This document shows positions 1 through 6,184 of a stretch of 11,393 bases of DNA, piece after piece. Under the pieces are notes generated by a model. The model was given only the letters and a program-made list of their open reading frames with translations. It had not been told where the DNA came from and did no database searches. Where the stretch lies: contig CAKVHZ010000027.1 of the NCBI GenBank assembly GCA_934754445.1, forward strand, positions 1 through 11,393. Reading direction: 5' to 3'. The position numbers were made by a program, and so were the translations under genes. Numbering within the stretch: the first letter of the stretch is position 1; each line of letters starts with the position of its first letter. This DNA comes from an uncultured Clostridia bacterium (GTDB lineage Bacteria; Bacillota; Clostridia; Christensenellales; UBA1242).

Positions 1-76
<76 letters not shown>

Positions 77-91
77 TATTGGTGAAAGTTT

Positions 92-119
92 AAAGAAGTA
101 GTTTTAACTACTTTTTTTG
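92..119 (+). terminator. Rho-independent terminator after tRNA-Phe
   Basis: The arm AAGTAG (96-101) pairs with CTACTT (108-113). The stem can extend outward through A-T and G-T pairs, and a run of seven T follows from 112. The stem is AT-rich and modest, but its position 16 bases after the tRNA and its T tract fit an intrinsic terminator. Confidence 0.7.
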
Positions 120-253
120 TTGTTAAAATTAGTTATGTTTATATAACTTTAATATTATAAATTTAAAAAATTTATTTATATAGTATATTTTAAATTACAC
201 AATTTATATTCGGTTTAAAAAATCTAATAGAAACTAAATATGAATATCTTTAC

Positions 254-283
254 TTGACAATTATCACAAATTTAATATATGAT
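254..283 (+). promoter_or_regulatory. Sigma-A type promoter, probably giving a leaderless mRNA
   Basis: There is a perfect -35 TTGACA at 254-259 and a -10 TATGAT at 278-283 (5 of 6 matches), separated by 18 bases. The expected transcription start, about 7 bases past the -10, falls at or next to the ATG at 290. The bases 284-289 hold no Shine-Dalgarno sequence, so the transcript would have essentially no leader. Confidence 0.65.
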
Positions 284-289
284 TAAAGT

Positions 290-679
290 ATGAATACAAA
301 GAAAAACAACTTTTATTTTAGTTTAAGTGCTCATTTTAAAAAAGATTATGACGTTTCTAAACTTGAAAAATTATTAGGCGTTAAAGCAACTAAATTAACT
401 TATTTAAAAGATTCTGTTAGTCCTGTTCCTAGTGCAAAGTTTTTATTTAAAACAAAAACTTTTGAAGATATTTACACTGATAAATTATTTGAAGAATTTG
501 TTGAAACTATTTATAAAAAAGCACCAAATATTAAAGATGAAATAGCTTCAAACAATGGAGACTTATCATTTTGTATAGTTTTTACTGATTTTAAAAGTAA
601 ACCATGTTTATATATGTCTAATAAAACATTAACTCTTTTAAGTAATATGGGTGCAGATTACGATGTTGATATAATTTAA
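290..679 (+). CDS. DUF4279-like small protein
   Basis: 129-residue soluble protein with no signal peptide or membrane segment. Its shape matches what I know of the DUF4279 family: an opening beta strand with alternating hydrophobics (FYFSLSAHF), then a short helix leading to LGVKATK near residues 29-35. A mid-protein helix follows, then strand LSFCIVF, and the ending is GADYDVDII (121-129), which resembles the family's typical 'lga.ldvDiy' close. The family has no firmly established biochemical role; members are often lone genes and some have been linked to immunity-type neighbourhoods. Here the gene stands alone between the tRNA and the spoIIA operon, with its own promoter and terminator. 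No Shine-Dalgarno precedes the ATG. No other in-frame ATG exists until about residue 109, so this start is the sensible one. The family call is from pattern memory and needs a profile search. Confidence 0.7.
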   Translation: MNTKKNNFYFSLSAHFKKDYDVSKLEKLLGVKATKLTYLKDSVSPVPSAKFLFKTKTFEDIYTDKLFEEFVETIYKKAPNIKDEIASNNGDLSFCIVFTDFKSKPCLYMSNKTLTLLSNMGADYDVDII

Positions 680-689
680 TAAATTTTTG

Positions 690-721
690 AAAAGCATTTA
701 CATTTTGTAAGTGCTTTTTTT
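690..721 (+). terminator. Rho-independent terminator after the DUF4279-like gene
   Basis: Stem AAAGCATTTACA (691-702) pairs with TGTAAGTGCTTT (706-717), with one G-T wobble and a 3-base loop, followed by a T tract to 721. It separates the solitary gene from the spoIIA operon. Confidence 0.85.
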
Positions 722-813
722 GTAAATGGTTTTTCTAAATTTAGACAAAATAGGGGTTTATCTCTTATTTTTTTTATTGAAAAAAGTTTTAAAATATTTG
801 CATAGGAGCGTTT

Positions 814-1122
814 ATGGAAATTAAAACAAGAGTTTTTAAAAATGCATTATATGTTATTTTAAATGGCGAATTAGATGAACATTCGGCAGGATATGTTAGA
901 GAAACACTAGACAAAATTTTAGATAAAGAAATTTATAACCAAGTAATAATAGATTTAAGCGAATTAGAATTTATGGATTCTACTGGAATAGGGGTTATGA
1001 TAGGTAGATATAAAAGGTTAAAAGCCGATGAAAAACCTATGTATTTAACTAATCCTAACAAACACATAGATAAAATTTTTGAAATGACTGGGCTTTACAA
1101 AATAATGCCTAAATTAATGTAA
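814..1122 (+). CDS. spoIIAA: Anti-sigma F factor antagonist SpoIIAA
   Basis: 102-residue single STAS-domain protein. In its unphosphorylated form it binds the anti-sigma factor SpoIIAB in the forespore and frees sigma F; SpoIIAB inactivates it by phosphorylating one serine. That serine lies in the signature MDSTGIG, at Ser56 (Ser58 in Bacillus subtilis), followed by the conserved V-x-x-GRYK segment. The length is slightly shorter than the usual 110-117 residues, mainly at the C-terminus. An AGGAG (804-808) sits 5 bases before the ATG. It is the first gene of spoIIAA-spoIIAB-sigF, and only 3 bases separate its stop from the earliest possible spoIIAB start. No convincing sigma-H promoter could be placed in 722-803, although the operon is sigma-H driven in B. 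subtilis. Confidence 0.96.
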   Translation: MEIKTRVFKNALYVILNGELDEHSAGYVRETLDKILDKEIYNQVIIDLSELEFMDSTGIGVMIGRYKRLKADEKPMYLTNPNKHIDKIFEMTGLYKIMPKLM

Positions 1123-1126
1123 GGAG
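1121..1126 (+). promoter_or_regulatory. Ribosome binding site that decides the spoIIAB start
   Basis: AAGGAG at 1121-1126 overlaps the spoIIAA stop codon and lies 5 bases before the ATG at 1132. A GTG at 1126-1128 is in frame two codons earlier but overlaps the Shine-Dalgarno itself, so ATG 1132 is preferred. Confidence 0.85.
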
Positions 1127-1131
1127 TGATT

Positions 1132-1581
1132 ATGAAAATTTTAAATGAAATGACTTTAACCATTAAAGCAATAAGTGAAAATGAAGGTTTTGCACGAAGT
1201 AGTGTAAGTGCTTTTTGTGTAGGTGCAAATTTAAGTTTAGATGAATTAACTGAAATTAAAACAGCCGTTAGTGAAGCAGTTACTAATTCGGTTGTTCATG
1301 CTTATCCAAATTCTATAGGCGATATTAAAATAAATGTAAAACGAACTGAAAACAAAATATACATATCAATTACCGATTATGGTATTGGTATAGAAAATAT
1401 TGAAAGAGCTAGAGAACCATTTTTCACTACAAAAAGTGATGAAGAACGCTCTGGTATGGGGTTTACAGTTATGGAAAGTTTTATGGATAAAATTGATGTT
1501 AAACAAAATAAAAATGGTGGTATAACAGTTTATTTAGAAAAGAATATAAACAATTCAAAACTTAATGCTTTAGGGGTTTAA
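1132..1581 (+). CDS. spoIIAB: Anti-sigma F factor / serine kinase SpoIIAB
   Basis: 149-residue GHKL-fold protein with a dual role: it holds sigma F inactive and uses ATP to phosphorylate SpoIIAA. All GHKL boxes are visible. The N box EAVTNSVVHAY carries the catalytic Glu48 and Mg-binding Asn52. The G1 box is TDYGIGI (81-87, Asp82 contacting adenine). The G2 region is RSGMGFTVME (106-115). The segment PFFTTK (96-101) is also typical of SpoIIAB. Length matches the family (about 146). The start is taken at ATG 1132 because the upstream in-frame GTG lies inside the Shine-Dalgarno. The stop TAA overlaps the sigF ATG as TAATG, so translation of the inhibitor and its sigma factor is probably coupled, which would keep their ratio fixed. 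Confidence 0.96.
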   Translation: MKILNEMTLTIKAISENEGFARSSVSAFCVGANLSLDELTEIKTAVSEAVTNSVVHAYPNSIGDIKINVKRTENKIYISITDYGIGIENIERAREPFFTTKSDEERSGMGFTVMESFMDKIDVKQNKNGGITVYLEKNINNSKLNALGV

Positions 1582-2306
1582 TGTTAGACCAAACTATCAC
1601 GCTTGATTTAATTAAAAAAGCACAAAGTGGAGATAAAAACGCAAAAGAAGAATTAATAAATAATAATTCACCATTAATAAAAAGCATCATTAAATTTTAC
1701 AAAAACAAAGGAATTGAGTATGATGATTTATATCAATTAGGTAGTTTAGGATTTGTTAAAGCAATTAACAATTTTAAACCCGAGTTTAATGTTAAATTTT
1801 CTACTTATGCTGTGCCAATGATAGCAGGAGAAATTAAACGATTTTTAAGAGATGATGGTAATATAAAAGTTTCTAGAGCATTAAAAACTTTATATATTCA
1901 AATTAACCGATTTATTAATAAATATAAACTAGAAAACAACGAAAGTCCTAGCATTAGTTTAATTGCTAAAGAATTTACTATTGAAGAAAGTGAAGTAATG
2001 TTCGCCTTAGATAGTTCAAGGGCAGTTATTAGTTTAAATGAACAAGTTGATGACGGAAATAGCAAAAGTAGGGCTTTAGTAGATACTATTGCCGATGATG
2101 AATCTAGCGAAAAAATGCTTGATAAAATTGTGTTAAAGGGCATTATCAAAAACTTGTGCGATAGAGATAAAAAAATAATTTATATGCGATATTATTTAGA
2201 TAAAACTCAAAGCGAAGTTGCTAAAAAATTAAATGTAAGTCAAGTGCAAGTTAGTAGATTAGAACTCAAAATTTTAGAAAAAATTAAACAACGATATAGA
2301 AATTAA
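1581..2306 (+). CDS. sigF: Forespore RNA polymerase sigma factor SigF
   Basis: 241-residue sigma-70 family factor of the sporulation group; it directs the first forespore-specific transcription. Region 2 spans roughly residues 29-95, with the core-binding YDDLYQLGSLGFVKA and the -10 recognition part FSTYAVPMIAGEIKRFLRDD. Region 3 is about 98-150. Region 4 is about 185-238, with a helix-turn-helix near 207-229 (TQSEVAKKLNVSQVQVSRLE). By sequence alone SigF and SigG are similar; the position directly after spoIIAA-spoIIAB identifies it as SigF. The ATG overlaps the spoIIAB stop by one base, with AGGGG (1572-1576) 4 bases upstream. It is about 14 residues shorter than the B. subtilis protein. 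Unlike many relatives, it is not followed by spoVA on the same strand but by a convergent gene. Confidence 0.95.
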   Translation: MLDQTITLDLIKKAQSGDKNAKEELINNNSPLIKSIIKFYKNKGIEYDDLYQLGSLGFVKAINNFKPEFNVKFSTYAVPMIAGEIKRFLRDDGNIKVSRALKTLYIQINRFINKYKLENNESPSISLIAKEFTIEESEVMFALDSSRAVISLNEQVDDGNSKSRALVDTIADDESSEKMLDKIVLKGIIKNLCDRDKKIIYMRYYLDKTQSEVAKKLNVSQVQVSRLELKILEKIKQRYRN

Positions 2307-2330
2307 AAAGTGCCTATAAAGGCACTTTTT
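2305..2330. terminator. Bidirectional terminator shared by sigF and the lipoprotein gene
   Basis: Perfect 11-bp stem AAAAAGTGCCT (2305-2315) / AGGCACTTTTT (2320-2330) with a 4-base loop. The A tract on one side and T tract on the other make it work on both strands. It includes the end of the sigF stop codon (2304-2306) and two bases of the opposite-strand stop codon (2331-2329), so both genes end inside it. Confidence 0.9.
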
Positions 2331-4104
2331 ACATAACTTCTTCTATTAATTCATTATTTAAAATCTCTTGATTTTCTTTTGCTTTTTCTTCTATCTCGTT
2401 ATTATTTTTTATTAATATATCTTTTTCTAAAGTGGTAAATTCTTTTTGATTTTCTAATTCTTCTGGTTTTGTTTCTTCGTTATTTTCTATTCTTTTCTCA
2501 TCGCCATTAAAAATGATTATATCATCTTTTATTTCATTATCATTGTTATCTTTAATATTATTTGTTTCGTTTTCAGGCATATTTTTAGGTGTTGGCATAA
2601 TCTCAACAAATCTTTCATCTTTTAAATTATTGTTAGGAGAAATATACTCATTTTGATTAAACTCTTTGTCTAAATTTTCATTGTTATTGTTATTATCTAA
2701 GTCAACATTATTATTTTGAGTATTGTTTTCGTTTAAATTGTTATTTTTGTTTTCGTTATTGTTTAAATCATTATTTAGATTTTTTCTATTTAAAAAATCT
2801 TGATAATCTTTATTGTTTTCTAAAATTTTTTCTAAGTTGTTTAAACTATTTTCTAAATCTTTATTTTCTTTTTCTAGTATAGTTTTATTTTCATCACTGA
2901 CAGTATTTGTGTTGTTATTATAAGTGTTTGAAGGGTAGTAAGTGTCTATATTTCTAACGCCACCTGCATAAGTGTTTACATTATTAGGTGTTTGGTTATA
3001 TGGATACATTACATTATAATAACCATTATTGTATCCATATCCATTATAAAAATTGTTTGAGTTATATCCATTGTTTATAGGATTTACTGGATATGGGGCA
3101 GGCAAAGGAGATACTGGGTTATTTTGTGTGTTTTGATTAGTATTGGTAATGTTGGGTTTTGTAGTATTGTTATTAGCATTGTTATCAGTAGTGCTTTGAT
3201 TATTTGTAGTATTGTTAGTATTAGTATTAGTATTAGTATTGTCGTTTCCATTCAAATTAGGTGTTACTACATAACAAGATTTTAATAAGTTGTTACAATT
3301 ATTAACGCATTCTAAGGCTTCGTTATAGTGGCTGTAACGATTTTCTAAACAACCTAATAAATTTAAATAGTTTGTTGCTAATGTATCACTATTACTACCA
3401 AAATAAGTTTTTAAGGCTCTTAAAGTTTGTAAATAGTTATTACAATCTCCACGACAATCTCTTATTTTATTGCATATATTATTTATTTGGTCACAATATG
3501 TGTTACATTGTTTTAATTGGTCTTCATTTAGTTTAATTTCGCCATTTTGTAATTTTTCACATAAAATTTTACATTCTTCACAACTTGCTTTTAAACTACT
3601 CGCACAACTATTACATTGATTATTCATGTAATTACAGTCATTACAAGCATTGTATAAACTATCTATTTTGGTTTTAAAAATGTCTAAATAGTTACTACTA
3701 GTATTTGTGTCATTGGTAGTATATTTTGCCTTATAACCGCTACTTTGACTGTTATATTGAGTATTATTGCTCATAAATCTAGGTTGCAATGGCTGTCTGT
3801 TTATATCTTTAACATTTGCAATAGAATTACGCTTAAAAATTTGTTTAATTTTGCTTATTTTACTAACTTTGTTAGTAGTATATCCATTATTATTTTGTTG
3901 ATTAATTTGATTAAAATTGTTGTTAAATTCATTTATAGTAACATCACTTTCTGTTACTTCAACTAAATTATTGATAGCAATTAATAAATTGCTCGTATTT
4001 CTACTTAATCTTTTTGCTAAATAGGCTTCGTTATTGGTATTAGAACAGCCAACTAAAGCAAAAATCATTACACAAACAAAAATTATACTTAAAAATTTTT
4101 TCAT
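2329..4104 (-). CDS. Cys- and Asn-rich lipoprotein, unknown function
   Basis: 591-residue probable lipoprotein; I do not recognise the family. A lipoprotein signal peptide is clear: MKK, a hydrophobic core, then lipobox LVGC with lipidated Cys20. Residues 21-150 are helical to unstructured and rich in N, S and T. Residues 154-277 hold 16 cysteines, many spaced CxxC (154/157, 164/167, 175/178) or CxxxC (178/182, 200/204, 217/221, 266/270), within apparent helices. Residues 284-330 are an Asn/Thr low-complexity linker. Residues 331-398 are rich in Pro, Tyr, Gly and Asn, with repeated NNGY-type units, and contain RNIDTY. Residues 400-591 are acidic and Asn-rich, with short coiled-coil-like stretches near 404-432 and 555-590. 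GGAGG (4111-4115) lies 6 bases before the ATG. It lies inverted between sigF and spoVAC, so a spore-envelope role is tempting but is only inferred from position. Confidence 0.85.
   Translation of the reverse strand: MKKFLSIIFVCVMIFALVGCSNTNNEAYLAKRLSRNTSNLLIAINNLVEVTESDVTINEFNNNFNQINQQNNNGYTTNKVSKISKIKQIFKRNSIANVKDINRQPLQPRFMSNNTQYNSQSSGYKAKYTTNDTNTSSNYLDIFKTKIDSLYNACNDCNYMNNQCNSCASSLKASCEECKILCEKLQNGEIKLNEDQLKQCNTYCDQINNICNKIRDCRGDCNNYLQTLRALKTYFGSNSDTLATNYLNLLGCLENRYSHYNEALECVNNCNNLLKSCYVVTPNLNGNDNTNTNTNTNNTTNNQSTTDNNANNNTTKPNITNTNQNTQNNPVSPLPAPYPVNPINNGYNSNNFYNGYGYNNGYYNVMYPYNQTPNNVNTYAGGVRNIDTYYPSNTYNNNTNTVSDENKTILEKENKDLENSLNNLEKILENNKDYQDFLNRKNLNNDLNNNENKNNNLNENNTQNNNVDLDNNNNNENLDKEFNQNEYISPNNNLKDERFVEIMPTPKNMPENETNNIKDNNDNEIKDDIIIFNGDEKRIENNEETKPEELENQKEFTTLEKDILIKNNNEIEEKAKENQEILNNELIEEVM
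3215..3240. repeat. Hexanucleotide tandem repeat inside the lipoprotein gene
   Basis: Four perfect copies of TTAGTA (3215-3238) plus a partial copy, with an imperfect copy before it. On the coding (-) strand it encodes alternating Asn-Thr in the linker around residues 289-297. Because the unit is 6 bases, gain or loss of copies would keep the reading frame. Confidence 0.85.
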
Positions 4105-4150
4105 GTTTTTCCTCCAATTTTTATTTATTTTGTGTTAAATTTTCTTTTTT

Positions 4151-4180
4151 ATTTATGATTAAAAAAAATTTTTATGCCAA
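4151..4180 (-). promoter_or_regulatory. Candidate promoter of the lipoprotein gene (sigma-A or sigma-E like)
   Basis: Read on the - strand, TTGGCA (4180-4175) and CATAAA (4157-4152) are 17 bases apart, matching sigma-A with 5 of 6 and 4 of 6 bases. The same stretch also reads as a sigma-E-like pair, GCATAAA (4177-4171) and CATAAATA from 4157, with 13 bases between. The start point would be near 4145, about 40 bases before the ATG. The region is AT-rich, so chance matches are likely and the sigma factor is undecided. Confidence 0.4.
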
Positions 4181-4202
4181 ATATTAACTAAAAGGAAATT
4201 TT

Positions 4203-4649
4203 ATGAATATTGAAGAAAGAAACAAAAAATATAATGAATATGTTAGCAAAAAATCGCCACAGTCTAAAAAATGGCCATCACTTTTTAATTCTTTTTGGGT
4301 TGGTGGGGTAATTTGCTGTATTGGTCAAGCATTTTATGATTTAATGGCTTATTTTAATCCAACTTTAACTGATATGCAACTAACAACCTATATGCTAGTA
4401 ATATTAATATTTTTAGCAACATTTTTAACGGCTATTGGAGTTTATGATAGAATTGGGGCATTTGCTGGAGCAGGTTCTATTATTCCTATAACTGGCTTTG
4501 CTAACTCTATTGCAAGCCCTGCCTTAGAATATAAGCGAGAAGGTTTAGTTTTAGGATTATGCGTAAAAATGTTTACTGTTGCAGGCCCTGTTATAGTTTT
4601 TGGAACAGTGGGGTCTATAATTGTAGGATTAATTTACTTTTTTATTTAG
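4203..4649 (+). CDS. spoVAC: Stage V sporulation protein SpoVAC, inner-membrane DPA channel component
   Basis: 148-residue integral membrane protein of the SpoVAC/SpoVAEB family, part of the complex that moves calcium-dipicolinic acid into the forespore and releases it at germination. In Bacillus, SpoVAC behaves as a mechanosensitive channel. A polar N-terminus with SKKSPQSKKWP precedes the family hallmark FWVGGVICCIGQAF (31-44). Further hydrophobic segments lie near 61-81, 84-104 (including GAGSIIPITGFANSI) and 116-148. Length equals the B. subtilis protein (about 150). AAAGGA (4191-4196) lies 6 bases before the ATG. It is the first gene of a tight spoVAC-spoVAD-spoVAE operon. A separate promoter is needed because sigF ends in a terminator; forespore sigma-G control is expected from the family, but no clear sigma-G site was found in 4105-4202. 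Confidence 0.96.
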   Translation: MNIEERNKKYNEYVSKKSPQSKKWPSLFNSFWVGGVICCIGQAFYDLMAYFNPTLTDMQLTTYMLVILIFLATFLTAIGVYDRIGAFAGAGSIIPITGFANSIASPALEYKREGLVLGLCVKMFTVAGPVIVFGTVGSIIVGLIYFFI

Positions 4650-4656
4650 GAGTATT

Positions 4657-5682
4657 ATGAAAAAAGAAGAAATTAGACAAACAATATTTTTTAAAAACAA
4701 GCCTAGGATAATTTCAAATTATGCTATTGTAGGCGAAAAAGAAGGGAATGGCCCTTTTAAAGAATACTTTGACCATGTTTTAAAAGATGATTTATTTGGC
4801 GAAAAAAGTTATGAAAAAGCTGAAAAAAAGATGTTAGAAACTGCGATTTATGGGGCAATTGATAAGATAAAATTAAAACCTAAAGATATAAACTGTTTTG
4901 TTGGTGGCGACCTTTTAAATCAAATAATTTCATCAAGTTTTACTGCTCGTGATATAGGTATTCCTTTTTTAGGAGTTTATGGTGCTTGTTCTAATATGGC
5001 AGAAAGTTTGCTAGTTGGTTCTATGCTTGTTGATGGTGGATACTTAAATACAGTTGCTTGTGCTACTGTTAGTCATTTTAGTTCAGCAGAAAAGCAATAT
5101 CGTTATCCACTAGAACTAGGAAATCAAAGACCGCCAGTTAGTCAATGGACAGTTACTGGAAGTGGTTGTAGTATTTTAAGCAATAAAGGTAGTAATATTT
5201 GTGTAACAAGCGGAACGATAGGAGTTGTTACCGATTATGGCATAACTGACGCTAATAATATGGGGGCAGCAATGGCACCTGCAGGCATGAACACCCTAAT
5301 TGCTCATTTTAAAGATACTAACACAACTCCAGATGATTACGACCTTATTGTTACCGGCGATTTAGGTAAATTAGGTAGTGATATATTATGTGATTTAATG
5401 AAAAAAGAAGGTTACATTTTAGGGGAAAATTACCACGATTGTGGTCAAATGATATTTTCTAAAAATCAACGAGTTTATCAAGGTGGAAGCGGAGCAGGTT
5501 GTAGTGCAAGTGTTTTAAACGGATATATTATACCTAAAATGCAAAAAAATGAATTAAAAAAGGTTTTATTTTGTGCAACTGGTGCTTTACTTAGTCCAAC
5601 ATCAACTCAGCAAGGAGAAAGCATACCTTGTATATGCCATGCCGTTAGTTTAGAATTGGAGGAAAAGAAAAAATGTGGTTAA
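4657..5682 (+). CDS. spoVAD: Stage V sporulation protein SpoVAD, DPA-binding protein
   Basis: 341-residue soluble protein with a thiolase/ketosynthase-like fold that binds dipicolinic acid on the forespore membrane and works with the SpoVA membrane channel. Length matches the family (about 338). Family segments are evident: FVGGDLLNQI (81-90), FTARDIGIPFLGVYGACSNM with Cys111 at the thiolase-like position, the conserved SHFSSAEKQYRYPLE block, and GNQRPPVSQWTVTG. AGGAG (4648-4652) overlaps the end of the spoVAC stop and lies 4 bases before the ATG. The 3' end overlaps spoVAE by 10 bases, which points to coupled translation of the operon. Confidence 0.97.
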   Translation: MKKEEIRQTIFFKNKPRIISNYAIVGEKEGNGPFKEYFDHVLKDDLFGEKSYEKAEKKMLETAIYGAIDKIKLKPKDINCFVGGDLLNQIISSSFTARDIGIPFLGVYGACSNMAESLLVGSMLVDGGYLNTVACATVSHFSSAEKQYRYPLELGNQRPPVSQWTVTGSGCSILSNKGSNICVTSGTIGVVTDYGITDANNMGAAMAPAGMNTLIAHFKDTNTTPDDYDLIVTGDLGKLGSDILCDLMKKEGYILGENYHDCGQMIFSKNQRVYQGGSGAGCSASVLNGYIIPKMQKNELKKVLFCATGALLSPTSTQQGESIPCICHAVSLELEEKKKCG

Positions 5683-6038
5683 CTTATTTACAAGTTTTTT
5701 TAGTTGGCGGAATTATTTGTTTTTTAGCACAAATTTTAATATTAAAAACAAAAATGACATCAGCTAGAATTTTAGTATTATTTTTATTAATCGGCATAGG
5801 TTTAGAAGCATTAGACTTATACGACCCTTTGGTTGAATTTGGAAAAGCAGGAGCAACTGTTCCTATTATGGGTTTTGGTAGAACGCTAGCAAAAGGAGTA
5901 ATAAGTCAAGTTACTTCTTCTGGAATATTAGGTATTTTTTCTGGTGGGTTAGCGTCTACTGCAACTGGCATTGGGGCATCAGTATTCTTTAGTTTTATTT
6001 TTGCTTTAATTTTCTCTAGCCACACAAAAAAATCGTAA
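5673..6038 (+). CDS. spoVAE: Stage V sporulation protein SpoVAE (SpoVAEB type), membrane
   Basis: 121-residue hydrophobic protein, a paralogue of SpoVAC in the same family and a partner in dipicolinic-acid transport. The paralogy is visible: VGGIICFLAQ (11-20) matches SpoVAC VGGVICCIGQ, and AGATVPIMGFGRTLAKG (59-75) matches the SpoVAC AGAGSIIPITGF block. Four or so hydrophobic segments lie near 5-25, 31-50, 62-90 and 98-115. It starts inside the last codons of spoVAD, with GGAGG (5658-5662) 10 bases upstream of the ATG, a slightly long spacing. No other spoVA genes (AA, AB, AEA, AF) follow, which is the common clostridial minimal arrangement. A strong terminator closes the operon. Confidence 0.95.
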   Translation: MWLTYLQVFLVGGIICFLAQILILKTKMTSARILVLFLLIGIGLEALDLYDPLVEFGKAGATVPIMGFGRTLAKGVISQVTSSGILGIFSGGLASTATGIGASVFFSFIFALIFSSHTKKS

Positions 6039-6074
6039 AATTTTAGTATTTTAGATTTGCATAGTATAAATTTT

Positions 6075-6118
6075 TGGTTTGCATAGTATGATTTTCTTAC
6101 TATGCAACCATTTTTTTA
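6075..6118 (+). terminator. Rho-independent terminator of the spoVA operon
   Basis: TGGTTTGCATAGTA (6075-6088) pairs with TACTATGCAACCA (6098-6110) with one bulged T, a 9-base loop and a following T7 tract. The left arm is partly duplicated just upstream at 6056-6067 (TTTGCATAGTAT), so the right arm could form an alternative hairpin with that copy. Confidence 0.9.
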
Positions 6119-6128
6119 TAAATAATTC

Positions 6129-6157
6129 TTGCCTTTAATAGATTAATGTGTTAAAAT
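6129..6157 (+). promoter_or_regulatory. Sigma-A type promoter of the GT2-hddA-gmhA operon
   Basis: TTGCCT (6129-6134) and TAAAAT (6152-6157) are separated by 17 bases. The expected start is near 6164, leaving about 20 bases of leader that contain the ribosome binding site. It lies just after the spoVA terminator, so the glycan genes are probably expressed in vegetative cells rather than read through from spoVA. Confidence 0.6.
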
Positions 6158-6175
6158 TATATAAAATTATATATG

Positions 6176-6181
6176 AAGGAA
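6176..6181 (+). promoter_or_regulatory. Ribosome binding site that decides the GT2 start
   Basis: AAGGAA at 6176-6181 lies 4 bases (5 from the AAGGA core to the ATG, minus one) before ATG 6185. An in-frame ATG at 6173 lies upstream of this site with no Shine-Dalgarno of its own, so 6185 is preferred. Confidence 0.75.
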
Positions 6182-6184
6182 CTT

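Noticed and set aside
752..784. Possible sigma-H promoter before spoIIAA (AGGGGTT and ATTGAAAAA)
   Set aside because: The -10-like part is good, but the gap is about 17 bases instead of the usual 11-12 and the -35 part has two mismatches. The tract is so AT-rich that a chance match is likely.
756..786. Possible forespore sigma-F/G site (GTTTA with a downstream TTGAAAAAAG)
   Set aside because: GTTTA fits the -35 pattern, but the GG of the -10 element is missing and the rest is a plain A tract.
1126..1131. GTG start for spoIIAB two codons upstream
   Set aside because: It overlaps the AAGGAG ribosome binding site, which is well spaced for ATG 1132.
1898..2149. Reverse-strand open frame inside sigF
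   Set aside because: It lies fully inside a clear gene, encodes a low-complexity hydrophobic product and has no ribosome binding site; a shadow of the real frame.
3745..3966. Forward open frame inside the lipoprotein gene
   Set aside because: Antisense shadow of an Asn-rich reading frame, which gives Ile/Leu-rich nonsense that imitates a membrane protein.
2329..4104. Lipoprotein gene as spurious low-complexity frame
   Set aside because: Rejected as spurious because it has a strong Shine-Dalgarno, a clean lipoprotein signal peptide, a patterned Cys domain and a terminator; it is a real gene.
4105..4202. Sigma-G promoter expected upstream of spoVAC
   Set aside because: The operon needs a promoter here and TATGAT occurs at 4154-4159, but no matching -35 for sigma-A or sigma-G lies at the right distance, so none was annotated.
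6173..6184. ATG 6173 as the GT2 start
   Set aside because: The only Shine-Dalgarno (AAGGAA) lies downstream of it and is correctly spaced for ATG 6185; the extra four residues match nothing in the family.
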